Source: Alloalcanivorax mobilis (GTDB lineage Bacteria; Pseudomonadota; Gammaproteobacteria; Pseudomonadales; Alcanivoracaceae). Taken from it: a DNA stretch of 64,000 bases. Where the stretch lies: the NCBI RefSeq assembly GCF_002864685.1, contig NZ_NMQZ01000002.1:176554-240553 (forward strand), written 5' to 3'. The notes under the pieces were generated by a model. It saw only the letters and a program-made list of their open reading frames with translations, was not told the DNA's origin and did not search any database. This document shows, piece after piece, positions 1-9,827 of the stretch (position 1 is its first letter; each line of letters starts with the position of its first letter). Position numbers and translations under genes: made by a program.

Positions 1-1
1 T

Positions 2-3000
2 TCCGGCTTCGGAGCCTTTCCCGGTTATAGCGCCGATGTCATCAGTACTGCTTTTGCCCTGGAAGCCCTTCATCAGCTGGGCATCACCCAGGAGCCGGCG
101 GCCTACGCTCTGCAATTCCTTCGTGACGATCAGCTCGACAACGGTGGCTGGGCGCTGGATGGCGACAATGCCCAGGTGCAGACGACCGCGGTGGTGATGC
201 ACGCGCTCTGGTTGTACCGCAAACAGTATCAGGTGGACGCGGCGCTCGGCGCGGCGCAATCGTTTCTGCTGGGTCGGCGCGACGACTCCCTATGGGCCGG
301 TACCGAGCAATCCTCGCTGGCATTGATCGCGCTCTTGTCCAGAGCCGTGGACCGTTCCCCCTACGAGGCCGCATTACAGGCCCTGGCGAACCAGCAGAAA
401 CCCGCTGGTGATTTCGATGGCGGTGTCTACGTCACCGCCCTGGCTTTGCGCGCGCTCGCAATCGGATCGCTGCCCCCGCCGGATCTCACTCGACTTACCG
501 GCAGGCTGGTGGACGCGCAAAGCGGCCAGGCTCTGGCGGAGGGTCAGGTAAGACTCTCCGGCACCGATACTCGACAGACACAATCTGGCTCTGATGGCGT
601 GTTCCTGTTCGAGGATCTGCCAACCGGGCAATACCGGATCGAAGCGGGCAAGGCTGGCTACGGCACCCTGGTGCTCAACACGGTGGTGCAAACCGGCGAC
701 AAGCGGAATCTCGGAAACCTGGCGCTGGATGTCCGGCAAACCGATCCCGATACCGGCGAGCCGGTGTCCACCGGGTTGTTGCGTGGCCGTGTAACCGCCA
801 GCGAAGACGGTGCCGCTCTGGCTGGCGCGACGCTGACGTTAGGCGGTTCCGGGCGCTCCGTGACCGCCGGCCCCGATGGCCGCTACGTGCTTGGCGAGAT
901 CGCCGCCGGTCCGGTCACGGTGACCGCTTCCGCGCCGGGTTACCGAACCGCCGTGGGTCGTGCCGATATCCAGGCGGGGCAAACGCTGGTGTTCTCGCCC
1001 GCTTTGCGTGCCGCCGTGGAGCAGGGCGTGCGCGTCACGGGCCGGGTCGCTGAGCGGGGCACCGGTGACGCGGTGATCGGTGCGCTGGTCAGCGCCCGCG
1101 TCGCAAACACCACGAAATCCGTGAGTACGGACACGCAAGGCCGGTACCGGCTGGAAACCCTGCCCGCCGGCGAAGTCGCGCTCACCGTCAGCGCCGATGG
1201 CTACGCGTCCGTATCCGGCCAGGTGCAAGCCAATGACGGTGATGCCCTGACGTTCTCGCCACAGCTTGTCGCCGTGGGTGAGCCGCCGGCCTCCTTGCCA
1301 GGTGGCTTCCGGGGAACGGTGGTGGATGGCATCACCGGCCGGGGTATCGAAGGCGCTGAAATCCTGGTGGAGCATGAAGATGGCTTCGATAATCAGACAA
1401 CCGACGCCGACGGCCATTTCGTGATCGATACGCTGAGCGCGGGTGAAGTCAGCCTGACCATCAGTGCTTCCGACTATGCCGCGGTCAGCGCCGAGGTGCG
1501 GGTGTACGCGGGGTTTATCAGCGATGTGGGCGAGGTCGAGCTCGCCCCCCTGGTCGAGGCGGTGAACAGCGTCGCCGGCCGGGCAGTGGACGTGCGCACC
1601 GGTGAACCGCTGGAGGGCGTGCTGGCGCAGGTCAAACAGCACGCCTCCTCATCGGCGGTAGTGGCCGAGGCCCTGAGCGGCCCGAGTGGCCGTTTCGAAG
1701 TGCCGGGATTGCGCCTGGACGACTACGTCCTGGTGTTGTCGCTCACCGATTACCAGGATCTGACGCTCCCCTTCCTGATCGCCTCTGGCGGTGTGCTTGA
1801 AATGGGGGATTTGCGCCTACGTCCGCCTGGCATCGATGCTTTGCTGCCGGACTTGGCGGTCCAGAGCGTGAGGACCGCTAGTCTCACTTCCGACCCGGAC
1901 ACCTTTGCCGCCGCCGGTGAGCTGGAAATAGTGGTGATTAACCGGGGCAACACGGCGCTGGATCAGAGCTTTCGCGCCGTGGCCTTCAGTGACCGGGACC
2001 GTGACGGGGTCTTTAACCCGGACACGGATCTGAAGCTCGGCGAGCAGGTGGTCAATGGCGCGCTGGATGTGGATACCACGCGTTCGATTGCCATTGCCGT
2101 GGATGGGCCTCTTCCGTTTCGGGACGCACCGATCACGGTGATGCTCGACGCCGACGAAGCGATCTCCGAACTCTCCGAAACCAATAATCTGGAAAGCACC
2201 GCCGGGGAGTGCGTGAACAATCAGAAACCGTATCTGGACCTGGCGCTGTGTCTGGATGCGTCCGGCAGCGTCAGCCGTTCCGAGTTCCAGCTGCAGTTGG
2301 AAGGCACCGCCCGGGCCATCGAGAACCCGGATATCGTGCCGCGCGACGGCTCGGTACGGCTTTCCCTTCTGCAGTTCAGCAGTTCGGACCGTCTGGAGAT
2401 TGATCCGACACTGGTCGAGGAAGACAACGTCGCAAATCTGGCCGATGCCATCCGGGGGGTGCCAAAAATGGGCGGCGGAACGTCCATCCATCAATGCATT
2501 GACGGCGCCGTCGACACCATCACCCAGACCACGCCACCGGCGGCGCTGAGGGTGATCGACGTGTCCACCGATGGTCAGTCCAGCCAGTCCGCCGCGGTGG
2601 CGGCCGCCAACCGGGCCCGTGACAACGGCGTGGATGTGCTCAACGCCATCGGCGTTGGTAGTGGTACCAATGAAAACCTGCTTAATGCCATCGTTTTTCC
2701 CGAGCCGGTGGGCGGTGATCGTGGCTTCGTGCTGATGGTCGACAGCTACGAGGAATACATCGAGGGCATCGCCGGCAAGATCGCCAAGGAAACCCGCATC
2801 CCCGATCTCACCGTGGGCGGTCTGAAGCTGGTGGATCACGGCACAGGAGAACCAGTCAGCTTCGAAGTGGTGATCGGCAACGCCGGCTCCGCGGCGATTA
2901 CCGAGAACGTCACCGTCACGCTCTTCAATGCTGACGACGACAGCGGCGAGATTGTCGGCGAGATCACACTGGAAGAAGGCCTTGAGCCCGGTGCCTTCCG

Positions 3001-5851
3001 CACCGTCAGCCTGGCTGCTGTAGAGGTTGCTTCGTTGAACAGGGGAACCGTGCACGCCCGCGCTCAAATCGCCGGTAACGTGTCGGAGTGCAACACCGGA
3101 AACAATGGCGTTGGTATTTCGGTCACCGCGCAACGGGGCGAAGTGTCCCTGGGGCTCTCATCCGCGATGCCGTCGCCCATGGCGTCGCTACGGATTGACG
3201 CTCTGGTGAGCAATACCGGTGCGGTGGCCGGGGATTATCGGGTAGCACTGCGTATCGAGGACGCCAACGGTGTGCTGGTGACGGATCTTGGAGAACGGAC
3301 CGTGGAGGAGCTGGCAGCCGGCCAGCAGTACCAGCGCACTGAAGAATGGGATACCGGCGTCACGCTGACCGGACCCTATCGTGCCGTAGCCGATCTCTAT
3401 AACGACGCTGGCCGCCTGCTGGACAGTGATGAGGCTGCCTTCCGGCTCGCCGAAGGGGGCGACACGTTCGAACCGGTGGCGGCGGTCCGGGTTGGCACGG
3501 ATCAGCCCGCGTACCGTCTCGGTGACTTTGTGACGATTGAGAGCTCGCTGAGCAACACCAGTATCAGTACGCCGATTTCCACACCCCGCTATCGCCTTGT
3601 GGTGGCCGGCCCGGGAGGGCAGGTGGTGTTCAGTGAAGAAACCGTGCTGGAAAGTCTGTCGATTGGCCAGGTAATGGCTCTGCCGGACAGACTCGCGCTG
3701 GATGACGTTCCGGATGGCGACTACACGGTGACGGGCACATTGTTCTCCAGCAATGACCAGGTGCTCGCCCGGGATCAGGCCGGCTTCTCGGTCGCCAGCA
3801 ATCCGCTCCGTGCTTTGCAGGGAGGCGTCTCCGTCGAGGCGGAGTCGGTATTCCTGGGGCACACCCAGAGCTGCCATTCCCGGCTGCGTAATACCAGTGA
3901 ACAGGTCCTGGACGGCATCGGTGTACGGCGGCTGCGCCTGGATCTGGATAACCAGCTTGAGCTTGCGGACGAATCCGCCACGGTGACCCTGGCGCCCGGT
4001 GAGGAACGAACCTTCACGGATACCTTCAGCACTGCCGGATTCAACCTTACTCGTCACGCCTGCATGCTGCAGGTCGCCAGCGGTGGCGAACGCCTGGATA
4101 TCGGCAACGCCACCTTCCAGGTGATCGAACCGCCGGTATCCCTGGAAACCGGTCTCAGCCTGAGTGGTGGGCCGCGCCTGCTGGTGTTGGCGGATAACGA
4201 AGTGTCCACCTGCATGGCGGTCAAGAGTCTGACACTCGAAGCCACTTTTGCGGACACGCTGTCACCCTACGCTCTGGTTTACGCCAAGGTGCTCGGTCGG
4301 CATTTCCAAGTCGAGGACCTGGAATCCGCCACGCCACGCTTCTTTACCGAGCCGGTGGATGGCCACGCCGGGCGAGAAGTGAATCTGACTCTGAAGAATC
4401 TGGATCGCGAGACTCTGAGCCTGCGCGTGGAAGGTAAAGGTCTGGTGGAAGGAGGCTACACCTTCAAAGCGATCTACCCGGCGTTCCTGTTCTTCCATAA
4501 AGCACTGGACAGCGGTGAAGTTCACTTCCGATGTGGTGAGCCTCCGCGCCCCGGCGATGTGCTGGGCGACTTCGAAGTCACCGATGTGGAATTGGTGGAA
4601 AAAGTGCGCCAAGGCCATGGCGAGCCTGAAGTGCCAGCGCTGGCCGCGCAGCGTCAATGGCTCGATGACACCCTGGCCGAACGGAATTACACCCTGGTGG
4701 ACTCCCTGGAGACCTTTGGTGCGGCGGTACGCTCCGGCGACTATCAGCAATACCTGCTGCTGGCGGGCCGGATACCGGTGGAGCACTGGACCGCCAAACA
4801 GCTGCGCGAGGCCGTGAACCGTGGCGAGGGGCTGGTTTACGCCGCTGGCGATCTGCCCGAGGCCGGCCCGCTGTATCAGGCTCTGGGTATCAAGCCACAT
4901 GGTGAGCGGCAGGGCTTTGGCTGGAATCCTTATGATCGGAACCCGGGCGATGACGCCGATGGTGTGCGCCTTGATCACTCGCCGCTGAGTGACGCTGGTT
5001 TCTTGCCTTTGGTACTGAACCGGCAACTGGCACTAGTGCATCGTGAGAGCAGCCACGCGGCCGGCTATTACCAGAATCTGCGTGTGGGCGGTGGCCAAGG
5101 TCGTGGCCGCCACTGTCCGCTTTATCCTCTCGATCATCCGGCGGTGACCTACCGGGATTACGGTGAAGGCCGGACGGTGTTCGCCGGTTTTGACCTGGCC
5201 GCGGAAGGGGCCGCCGAGCAAGCCACGCCAGGCTACGCCACGTTGCTCGACGACATGCTCGTCTTCACCGAAACCGACCTGAGTATCACACGACCTAATG
5301 CGGTGGTGCCGGTCACCCTGACGGTGGAAAACACCGGGCCGGCGGTCACCGTTCAAGCGCGCCTCATGCTGGAAGACGGCGGCCAGGTGATCGCGACGTT
5401 GCCGCGAACCGGCAACGGCCAACTCGAATGGCGGTTCGAGCTGGACAAGGGCGAAGTACGCTCTCTGCGCGTCTGGATTCGCCCCGATTACCGCCAGGGG
5501 GTGAGCGATCTTTCGGCGACGCTGGAAGCGACCACGCCAAGTGGAGACAGCGAACGCTTCGATGAGGCTCTGCGCATCGAGTTACGGGCGGATCAGCCAG
5601 AGGACCTGGAGACGATTGAGTCCGCGGTCCGCCAAGCGCTGTGGCAAACGCCCTGGGACCTGGCATTGAAACACGCGGCCCTGAGCCTGCATCAGGCCGG
5701 CCACGCCTGGGAACATGGGCGTATTGGGGACGCGACCAAACTGGCATTAAAAGCTGCCACGTCGTTGCGGAACTCTCGGCACGGAAATGCCGGTGAGTTG
5801 CGACGTCGATTGGACTGGGTGATCTGGTCGCTGAACAGGGAAGGGAACTAA
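2..5851 (+). CDS. Giant multidomain surface protein (toroid, CarboxypepD_reg-like, CARDB, VWA), 5' truncated
   Basis: The reading frame is open to the first base, so the true start and any signal peptide lie outside the window; a GTG at 176 is only an internal codon. The visible part is about 1949 residues. It begins with an alpha/alpha-toroid-like segment (NGGWAL, then DGGVYVTALALRAL) like prenyltransferase/alpha-macroglobulin toroids. About five beta-sandwich carboxypeptidase-regulatory-like repeats follow (about 490-1830, motifs such as GPDGRYVLGEIAAGPVTVTA). A CARDB-like domain comes next (about 1845-2200), then a VWA domain (about 2233-2790) with a full MIDAS: DASGS, the Thr of GGGTS and the Asp of VSTDG. 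More CARDB-like modules follow. I infer an exported adhesive or scaffold protein. The next gene starts 2 nt after its stop, so they are probably co-transcribed. No enzymatic role is evident. Confidence 0.8.
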   Translation, partial: SGFGAFPGYSADVISTAFALEALHQLGITQEPAAYALQFLRDDQLDNGGWALDGDNAQVQTTAVVMHALWLYRKQYQVDAALGAAQSFLLGRRDDSLWAGTEQSSLALIALLSRAVDRSPYEAALQALANQQKPAGDFDGGVYVTALALRALAIGSLPPPDLTRLTGRLVDAQSGQALAEGQVRLSGTDTRQTQSGSDGVFLFEDLPTGQYRIEAGKAGYGTLVLNTVVQTGDKRNLGNLALDVRQTDPDTGEPVSTGLLRGRVTASEDGAALAGATLTLGGSGRSVTAGPDGRYVLGEIAAGPVTVTASAPGYRTAVGRADIQAGQTLVFSPALRAAVEQGVRVTGRVAERGTGDAVIGALVSARVANTTKSVSTDTQGRYRLETLPAGEVALTVSADGYASVSGQVQANDGDALTFSPQLVAVGEPPASLPGGFRGTVVDGITGRGIEGAEILVEHEDGFDNQTTDADGHFVIDTLSAGEVSLTISASDYAAVSAEVRVYAGFISDVGEVELAPLVEAVNSVAGRAVDVRTGEPLEGVLAQVKQHASSSAVVAEALSGPSGRFEVPGLRLDDYVLVLSLTDYQDLTLPFLIASGGVLEMGDLRLRPPGIDALLPDLAVQSVRTASLTSDPDTFAAAGELEIVVINRGNTALDQSFRAVAFSDRDRDGVFNPDTDLKLGEQVVNGALDVDTTRSIAIAVDGPLPFRDAPITVMLDADEAISELSETNNLESTAGECVNNQKPYLDLALCLDASGSVSRSEFQLQLEGTARAIENPDIVPRDGSVRLSLLQFSSSDRLEIDPTLVEEDNVANLADAIRGVPKMGGGTSIHQCIDGAVDTITQTTPPAALRVIDVSTDGQSSQSAAVAAANRARDNGVDVLNAIGVGSGTNENLLNAIVFPEPVGGDRGFVLMVDSYEEYIEGIAGKIAKETRIPDLTVGGLKLVDHGTGEPVSFEVVIGNAGSAAITENVTVTLFNADDDSGEIVGEITLEEGLEPGAFRTVSLAAVEVASLNRGTVHARAQIAGNVSECNTGNNGVGISVTAQRGEVSLGLSSAMPSPMASLRIDALVSNTGAVAGDYRVALRIEDANGVLVTDLGERTVEELAAGQQYQRTEEWDTGVTLTGPYRAVADLYNDAGRLLDSDEAAFRLAEGGDTFEPVAAVRVGTDQPAYRLGDFVTIESSLSNTSISTPISTPRYRLVVAGPGGQVVFSEETVLESLSIGQVMALPDRLALDDVPDGDYTVTGTLFSSNDQVLARDQAGFSVASNPLRALQGGVSVEAESVFLGHTQSCHSRLRNTSEQVLDGIGVRRLRLDLDNQLELADESATVTLAPGEERTFTDTFSTAGFNLTRHACMLQVASGGERLDIGNATFQVIEPPVSLETGLSLSGGPRLLVLADNEVSTCMAVKSLTLEATFADTLSPYALVYAKVLGRHFQVEDLESATPRFFTEPVDGHAGREVNLTLKNLDRETLSLRVEGKGLVEGGYTFKAIYPAFLFFHKALDSGEVHFRCGEPPRPGDVLGDFEVTDVELVEKVRQGHGEPEVPALAAQRQWLDDTLAERNYTLVDSLETFGAAVRSGDYQQYLLLAGRIPVEHWTAKQLREAVNRGEGLVYAAGDLPEAGPLYQALGIKPHGERQGFGWNPYDRNPGDDADGVRLDHSPLSDAGFLPLVLNRQLALVHRESSHAAGYYQNLRVGGGQGRGRHCPLYPLDHPAVTYRDYGEGRTVFAGFDLAAEGAAEQATPGYATLLDDMLVFTETDLSITRPNAVVPVTLTVENTGPAVTVQARLMLEDGGQVIATLPRTGNGQLEWRFELDKGEVRSLRVWIRPDYRQGVSDLSATLEATTPSGDSERFDEALRIELRADQPEDLETIESAVRQALWQTPWDLALKHAALSLHQAGHAWEHGRIGDATKLALKAATSLRNSRHGNAGELRRRLDWVIWSLNREGN

Positions 5852-5853
5852 TC

Positions 5854-8800
5854 ATGCAAGGAAGAAAAATGAACACCGCGATGAGGAATCAGCACACTCA
5901 CGGCAGCCATCCGGCTCCGGCCATGGAGCGGATGCGGTGCGCCCGGCGGCTTTGTCGCGCCACCGCTCTGGTCGTGGTGATGATGCTGCTAAACGCCGTG
6001 ATCTGGCCCGCCTGGGCGGTGGCCGTGGAAGTGGAGCGCCAGAAAGAAGCCCAGGAACAAGCCCGCTGGGAAGCGCGCCATCAATCCCTGGAGCAGGTCC
6101 TCCTCGGCATCCGCCAGGAAGCCAGGGACGGACGCTCTATGATGGCGGACGCCCTGGCCGAACGGGATCAAGGTTTGCTGGGGACCGCCCGTTCACTGCT
6201 TGGCATTGGCCAGGCCGGTGCGGAACCGCTGCCGCGTCTGCGATGGCTGTCGCAGCGGGCGGCTGCGATGCACAAGCAAGCGCTGGCGTCTTTTGACCAG
6301 ACCGAAGCCCATCTTCGGCAAAGGCGTCTTCCGCAACGGATTCTCGAGCGCAACGACCACGCCCGCGAAGACTACCGCCAGGCTTACGCCACTCTGCGAG
6401 AAACGTTGAACCAGGCTCTCAACACAGAATCCCTCGGCGAACAGGAAGAAGCCATGGCGGCGCTGGTCGATTTCTTGGGTCGCTTCACCCTGGACAAGCC
6501 CCGGGATCCCTTCGATCCGGAGAACCTGCCTTGGCGCACCCCGGATCCGGACCAAACGCCGGCGCCCGCATACTCCGCAGAGGCACTCAGCCAGCGCACC
6601 GGCCTTCCCCGTTTCGAGCAAGGGGTTCAGCTTGCCAGCCTGACCAATGACGCCGCTCTGAGCGTCGCTCCCGGCGCGCCCACGGACGACGCGCTCGCTG
6701 CCACGCTGGATGCACCGCAGTCCTCGGCCATTCAAGAAAAGGCCGCCGAACTCGATCACGATCCGATTCGCATTTACCAATGGGTGCGTAACAACATTGA
6801 GTTCATCCCCAGCTACGGTTCCATTCAAGGTGCTGAGTACACTCTGGAACTGAGCAAGGGCAATGCCTTCGACACCGCCAGCCTGCTCATCGCCTTGCTG
6901 CGCGCTTCGGATATCCCGGCCCGCTACGCCCTGGGCACGGTACGCATTCCCGCCGATCAGATCATGAACTGGGTCGGCGGGGTCAATACCGCCAGCGCCG
7001 CCGGCAACCTGATGGGGCAGGGCGGTATTCCGAGAAAAGCCGTCATCCAGGGCGGCGGCATCAGCCAGTTCGAACTGGAACACGTCTGGGTGGAAGCCTG
7101 GATCGATTTCCACCCCAGCCGGGGCGCCGATCACCGCAGCGGCGATACCTGGATTCCCATGGATGCCAGTTTCAAACAGTACGAATACAGCGAAGGTATG
7201 AACCTGCAGGACCAGGTGCCCTTCGACGCCGAAGGCCTTGCCCGGGCCATCGAACAGGAAAGCACCATTAATGAAGAAGAGGGCTGGGTACAAGGTGTGC
7301 CCGGTGCGGCCGTCGAGGAGATGCTGGAAGACTACCGCACGGAACTAAAGACCTACCTCGACAGTCAGGCACCGGAGGCCACGGTGGGAGAGGTATTGGG
7401 CACCAAGGCCATCAAAGCAGTCATACACCAGCAATTGGCGCCGTCACTGCCCTACCATCTAGTCACCCGGCGGCTCACCACCAATGAGCTCTCCGACTCA
7501 CTGCGCTGGAAGTTCAGATATCGACTGCATACCAGCACCAATGGCTACCAAGGCGCTGAATTATTCACCATTGAAGAGCCCACGGCAGTGCTCGCCGGCC
7601 GAAGCCTTTCGCTCTCCTTTACTCCCGCCACGCAGGACGATCAAGACACGCTCGCCAGCTACCTGCCGGAAGCGGGTGAAGATGGAGAGGTCGACCCGGC
7701 TGAGGTGGCGGACACGCTGCCCGGGCATCTGATCAATCTGAATGCCCACTTCTCGATCGGGGCAGCGCCCGTGGCGAACTCCGAATACGAACTGACCATG
7801 GGGTCGGCCCTGGTCTCCGAAATGGGCTACTGGCAGCCGGGACAGGGCTGGAACACCTCCGAGAACAAGCCGATAGCTGGTGAGTACCGTACTATTGCCC
7901 TGAATCTGCAAGGTATCAGTGCCTCCGCCGCTGGACATCTGGAAGCTGACTTGGAAGCCACTCGTGCCCAACTGACCGCTGAAGACTACGGCGATCTCAC
8001 CAAGCAACAACTGGTCGGCGATATGTTGTACGCCACCATTCTCAGCTACTTCGCACTCAATGACATGCAGGCCCGAATCAGCGAGCGCCAGATGAACAGC
8101 GTCGGCTACCGGGCGCCGAGTTATGGGTTATTCAAAACCAGTCTGCAACCGCGCTACTGGTTTGGCATCCCCAGAAACGTCACGGCCAGCGGCCTCACCA
8201 TGGATGTGGACAACGTCTCCGCCATCCGCGTGGATAAAGACAACGATCAGGAACGCTGGATAGCCGGAAACCGGGCGGCCGGAGCGCGCCTGTCCGCCAT
8301 GGAGCATCTGGTGCCGGAGCAGATGTACAGCACCGACGACAACCCCGCCCACGGTATAAGTGCCGTCAAAGCCCTTCAACTGGCCGCTGCCGAAGGCCAG
8401 AAAATCTGGACTATCACCCGGGCCAACCTCAGCCAGGCAATGGCGGCACTCGATCTGAGCCTCGCCGAAGAAGCTGATATTCGCAACGCCGTTCTTGCCG
8501 GCAAGGAAGTAACCGCCCATGAAAGACCGGTCAATTTCCACGGTCGCCCCTCCGTGGGCTATACAGTACTCGATCCGGACACCGGCGCGGGTGCTTACCT
8601 GATCGCTAGTGGTGAGAATGGAGGAGAGATCATTGATGAGTATCTGTCCACATTGCTGGCATTGATCGGAACTTTGATATCTGAAATAAAGGCGGGTTGG
8701 GCCGGGGTGGCTGGAAAAACTTTAGGGGGCGTTGGTGTTTTGGTGGATTTTTTCTCGAACCTGTCAAGCTGTGGGTGGGGAATTTCTGCTTTTATTGCGA

Positions 8801-8964
8801 TGACAGTTTTTATCTATACCGCAATGCTTGCGATTGTCTTCTCGTCTATTTTCGCAATATTTGCCGCTGGTGCTATCATGCTGAATATAGTTCCTTTTAT
8901 TATGGCTTCTATTGTTGGTTTAATGACAACGAAGATGATTAAGGAGTCTGCGTGCGGGAATTGA
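5854..8964 (+). CDS. Secreted transglutaminase-like fold protein with variable hydrophobic C-terminal tip
   Basis: 1036 residues. An N-terminal hydrophobic segment (about 36-57, ending near PAWAVA) looks like a long signal peptide or anchor, followed by a charged helical region. A transglutaminase-like core begins near residue 305 (IRIYQWVRNNIEF). The His (H410, HVWVEAWI) and Asp (D437, PMDAS) are present, but the place of the nucleophilic Cys is Ala338 (KGNAFDTASLL), so it is probably not a classical Cys transglutaminase or protease. Near residues 908-922 a conserved-looking motif (GAYLIASGENGG) ends the GC-rich part. The last ~115 residues are AT-rich, Gly/Ile/Phe-rich and contain at least two likely membrane helices. 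ATG 5854 has GGGAAGGGA upstream; ATG 5869 with AAGGAAG is an alternative start. By analogy with polymorphic toxins the tip could be a toxin domain; this is inference. Confidence 0.75.
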   Translation: MQGRKMNTAMRNQHTHGSHPAPAMERMRCARRLCRATALVVVMMLLNAVIWPAWAVAVEVERQKEAQEQARWEARHQSLEQVLLGIRQEARDGRSMMADALAERDQGLLGTARSLLGIGQAGAEPLPRLRWLSQRAAAMHKQALASFDQTEAHLRQRRLPQRILERNDHAREDYRQAYATLRETLNQALNTESLGEQEEAMAALVDFLGRFTLDKPRDPFDPENLPWRTPDPDQTPAPAYSAEALSQRTGLPRFEQGVQLASLTNDAALSVAPGAPTDDALAATLDAPQSSAIQEKAAELDHDPIRIYQWVRNNIEFIPSYGSIQGAEYTLELSKGNAFDTASLLIALLRASDIPARYALGTVRIPADQIMNWVGGVNTASAAGNLMGQGGIPRKAVIQGGGISQFELEHVWVEAWIDFHPSRGADHRSGDTWIPMDASFKQYEYSEGMNLQDQVPFDAEGLARAIEQESTINEEEGWVQGVPGAAVEEMLEDYRTELKTYLDSQAPEATVGEVLGTKAIKAVIHQQLAPSLPYHLVTRRLTTNELSDSLRWKFRYRLHTSTNGYQGAELFTIEEPTAVLAGRSLSLSFTPATQDDQDTLASYLPEAGEDGEVDPAEVADTLPGHLINLNAHFSIGAAPVANSEYELTMGSALVSEMGYWQPGQGWNTSENKPIAGEYRTIALNLQGISASAAGHLEADLEATRAQLTAEDYGDLTKQQLVGDMLYATILSYFALNDMQARISERQMNSVGYRAPSYGLFKTSLQPRYWFGIPRNVTASGLTMDVDNVSAIRVDKDNDQERWIAGNRAAGARLSAMEHLVPEQMYSTDDNPAHGISAVKALQLAAAEGQKIWTITRANLSQAMAALDLSLAEEADIRNAVLAGKEVTAHERPVNFHGRPSVGYTVLDPDTGAGAYLIASGENGGEIIDEYLSTLLALIGTLISEIKAGWAGVAGKTLGGVGVLVDFFSNLSSCGWGISAFIAMTVFIYTAMLAIVFSSIFAIFAAGAIMLNIVPFIMASIVGLMTTKMIKESACGN

Positions 8965-8968
8965 AAAT

Positions 8969-9238
8969 ATGATAGTTCCGAAAATGTTTTTTTATACGAT
9001 GGCATCCATAATTATAATGTCGAGCGCATATGAAAAAGATGGGGCGGGTTCGCTTATTTTGTGGTTGTCTGGGGCGCTGGGAGCACTGGTTGCGGCTATG
9101 TATTTTTGGGAATGGAGAGAGCCTGAGGAGTTTGATAAATATATAAATGAAAATATGGATTGTCGTGCTGTTGGGGTAAAGGCTTTTTGGTTGGCGATTT
9201 TTTTTGGGGTGATATTCGTATTGTCCGGGGGCGCATGA
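8969..9238 (+). CDS. Small three-helix membrane protein, candidate immunity protein
   Basis: 89 residues with about three hydrophobic segments (residues 4-20, 28-46 and 70-88) separated by a charged stretch (WREPEEFDKYINEN). It starts 4 nt after the stop of the transglutaminase-like gene, with GGGAA about 8 nt upstream, so the two are almost certainly translated from one transcript. Its base composition is AT-rich like the last 350 bases of the preceding gene and unlike the GC-rich bulk. I recognise no family. A small membrane protein directly after a hydrophobic C-terminal domain is what an immunity protein against a membrane-acting toxin would look like, but this rests on context only. Confidence 0.55.
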   Translation: MIVPKMFFYTMASIIIMSSAYEKDGAGSLILWLSGALGALVAAMYFWEWREPEEFDKYINENMDCRAVGVKAFWLAIFFGVIFVLSGGA

Positions 9239-9617
9239 AATATGGCGGCACGTGAGTGTCCTGAATGATATTTTGTGGTGCCAGGAAAGGATCTGAGAAA
9301 GGCGTGAGAAATAATGAAGAAATGCCATTGTTGTATCTTTGTATTTTTTATTCTCTGGCTTTGCCAACATCTATGATTCCGATGCATCTGGGGGGTGGTT
9401 TGTGTTCTGTTTTGGTTTGTGACGATGTTATCTAAGCTGTGTGCCGGTCAATAATATTCAAGACGAGATGCGAGGGTGTCGGGCCGCGCCGATAAAAATA
9501 ATAGACGGGCTCTCCGGGCGCTTCGAGCCGGGGCAATGGGGGTTGATGTGCATGGGTAGTATTTTTTGATCGCATTGGTGCTTATGGCTTTGCCCTTAGT
9601 AAACGGATAAATAGAAG
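9239..9617. other. AT-rich gap without a clear gene
   Basis: This 379-bp stretch separates the first small membrane gene from the next gene pair. All frames are broken by stops. The longest piece with an ATG is 33 codons (9468-9569) without a visible ribosome binding site. Composition is mixed, with an AT-rich first part and a GC-richer patch around 9470-9545. It may be decayed cassette sequence, but I could not align it to the large upstream gene. Confidence 0.4.
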
Positions 9618-9827
9618 GTGCGCTTTTTTTGCCGAGCAGGGTTTCAGGTTCTTGATCGTCCAGAGGTAAGGAGCGTTCCCAAAGCTATCCGGATAAATTC
9701 CAGGGCCGAGCTTTTAGTCCCCTTTGGGGGCAAGGTCTATTCTGGAGTGACACCCAAAGGTCAGGATCTTGTTTGTGACTTGGTTGTATCGTTGGGCGTG
9801 GGCCGGTCACCGGGTTTTCAAAAGTGA
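9618..9827 (+). pseudogene. Short orphan reading frame, possible displaced toxin C-terminal fragment
   Basis: 69 codons from a GTG just after an in-frame TAG at 9612. No ribosome binding site or N-terminal features support independent translation. The stop (TGA 9825-9827) overlaps the GTG start of the following gene (9824), the tight stop/start coupling usual for co-translated gene pairs. The second half (GGKVYSGVTPKGQDLVCDLV) looks like folded soluble protein. I do not recognise a family. In this context it could be the tail of a displaced toxin module that lost its N-terminal delivery part; that is inference and the frame may not be expressed. Confidence 0.35.

Noticed and set aside
9468..9569. 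33-codon frame in the AT-rich gap
   Set aside because: No ribosome binding site, low support, and no match to the upstream gene.
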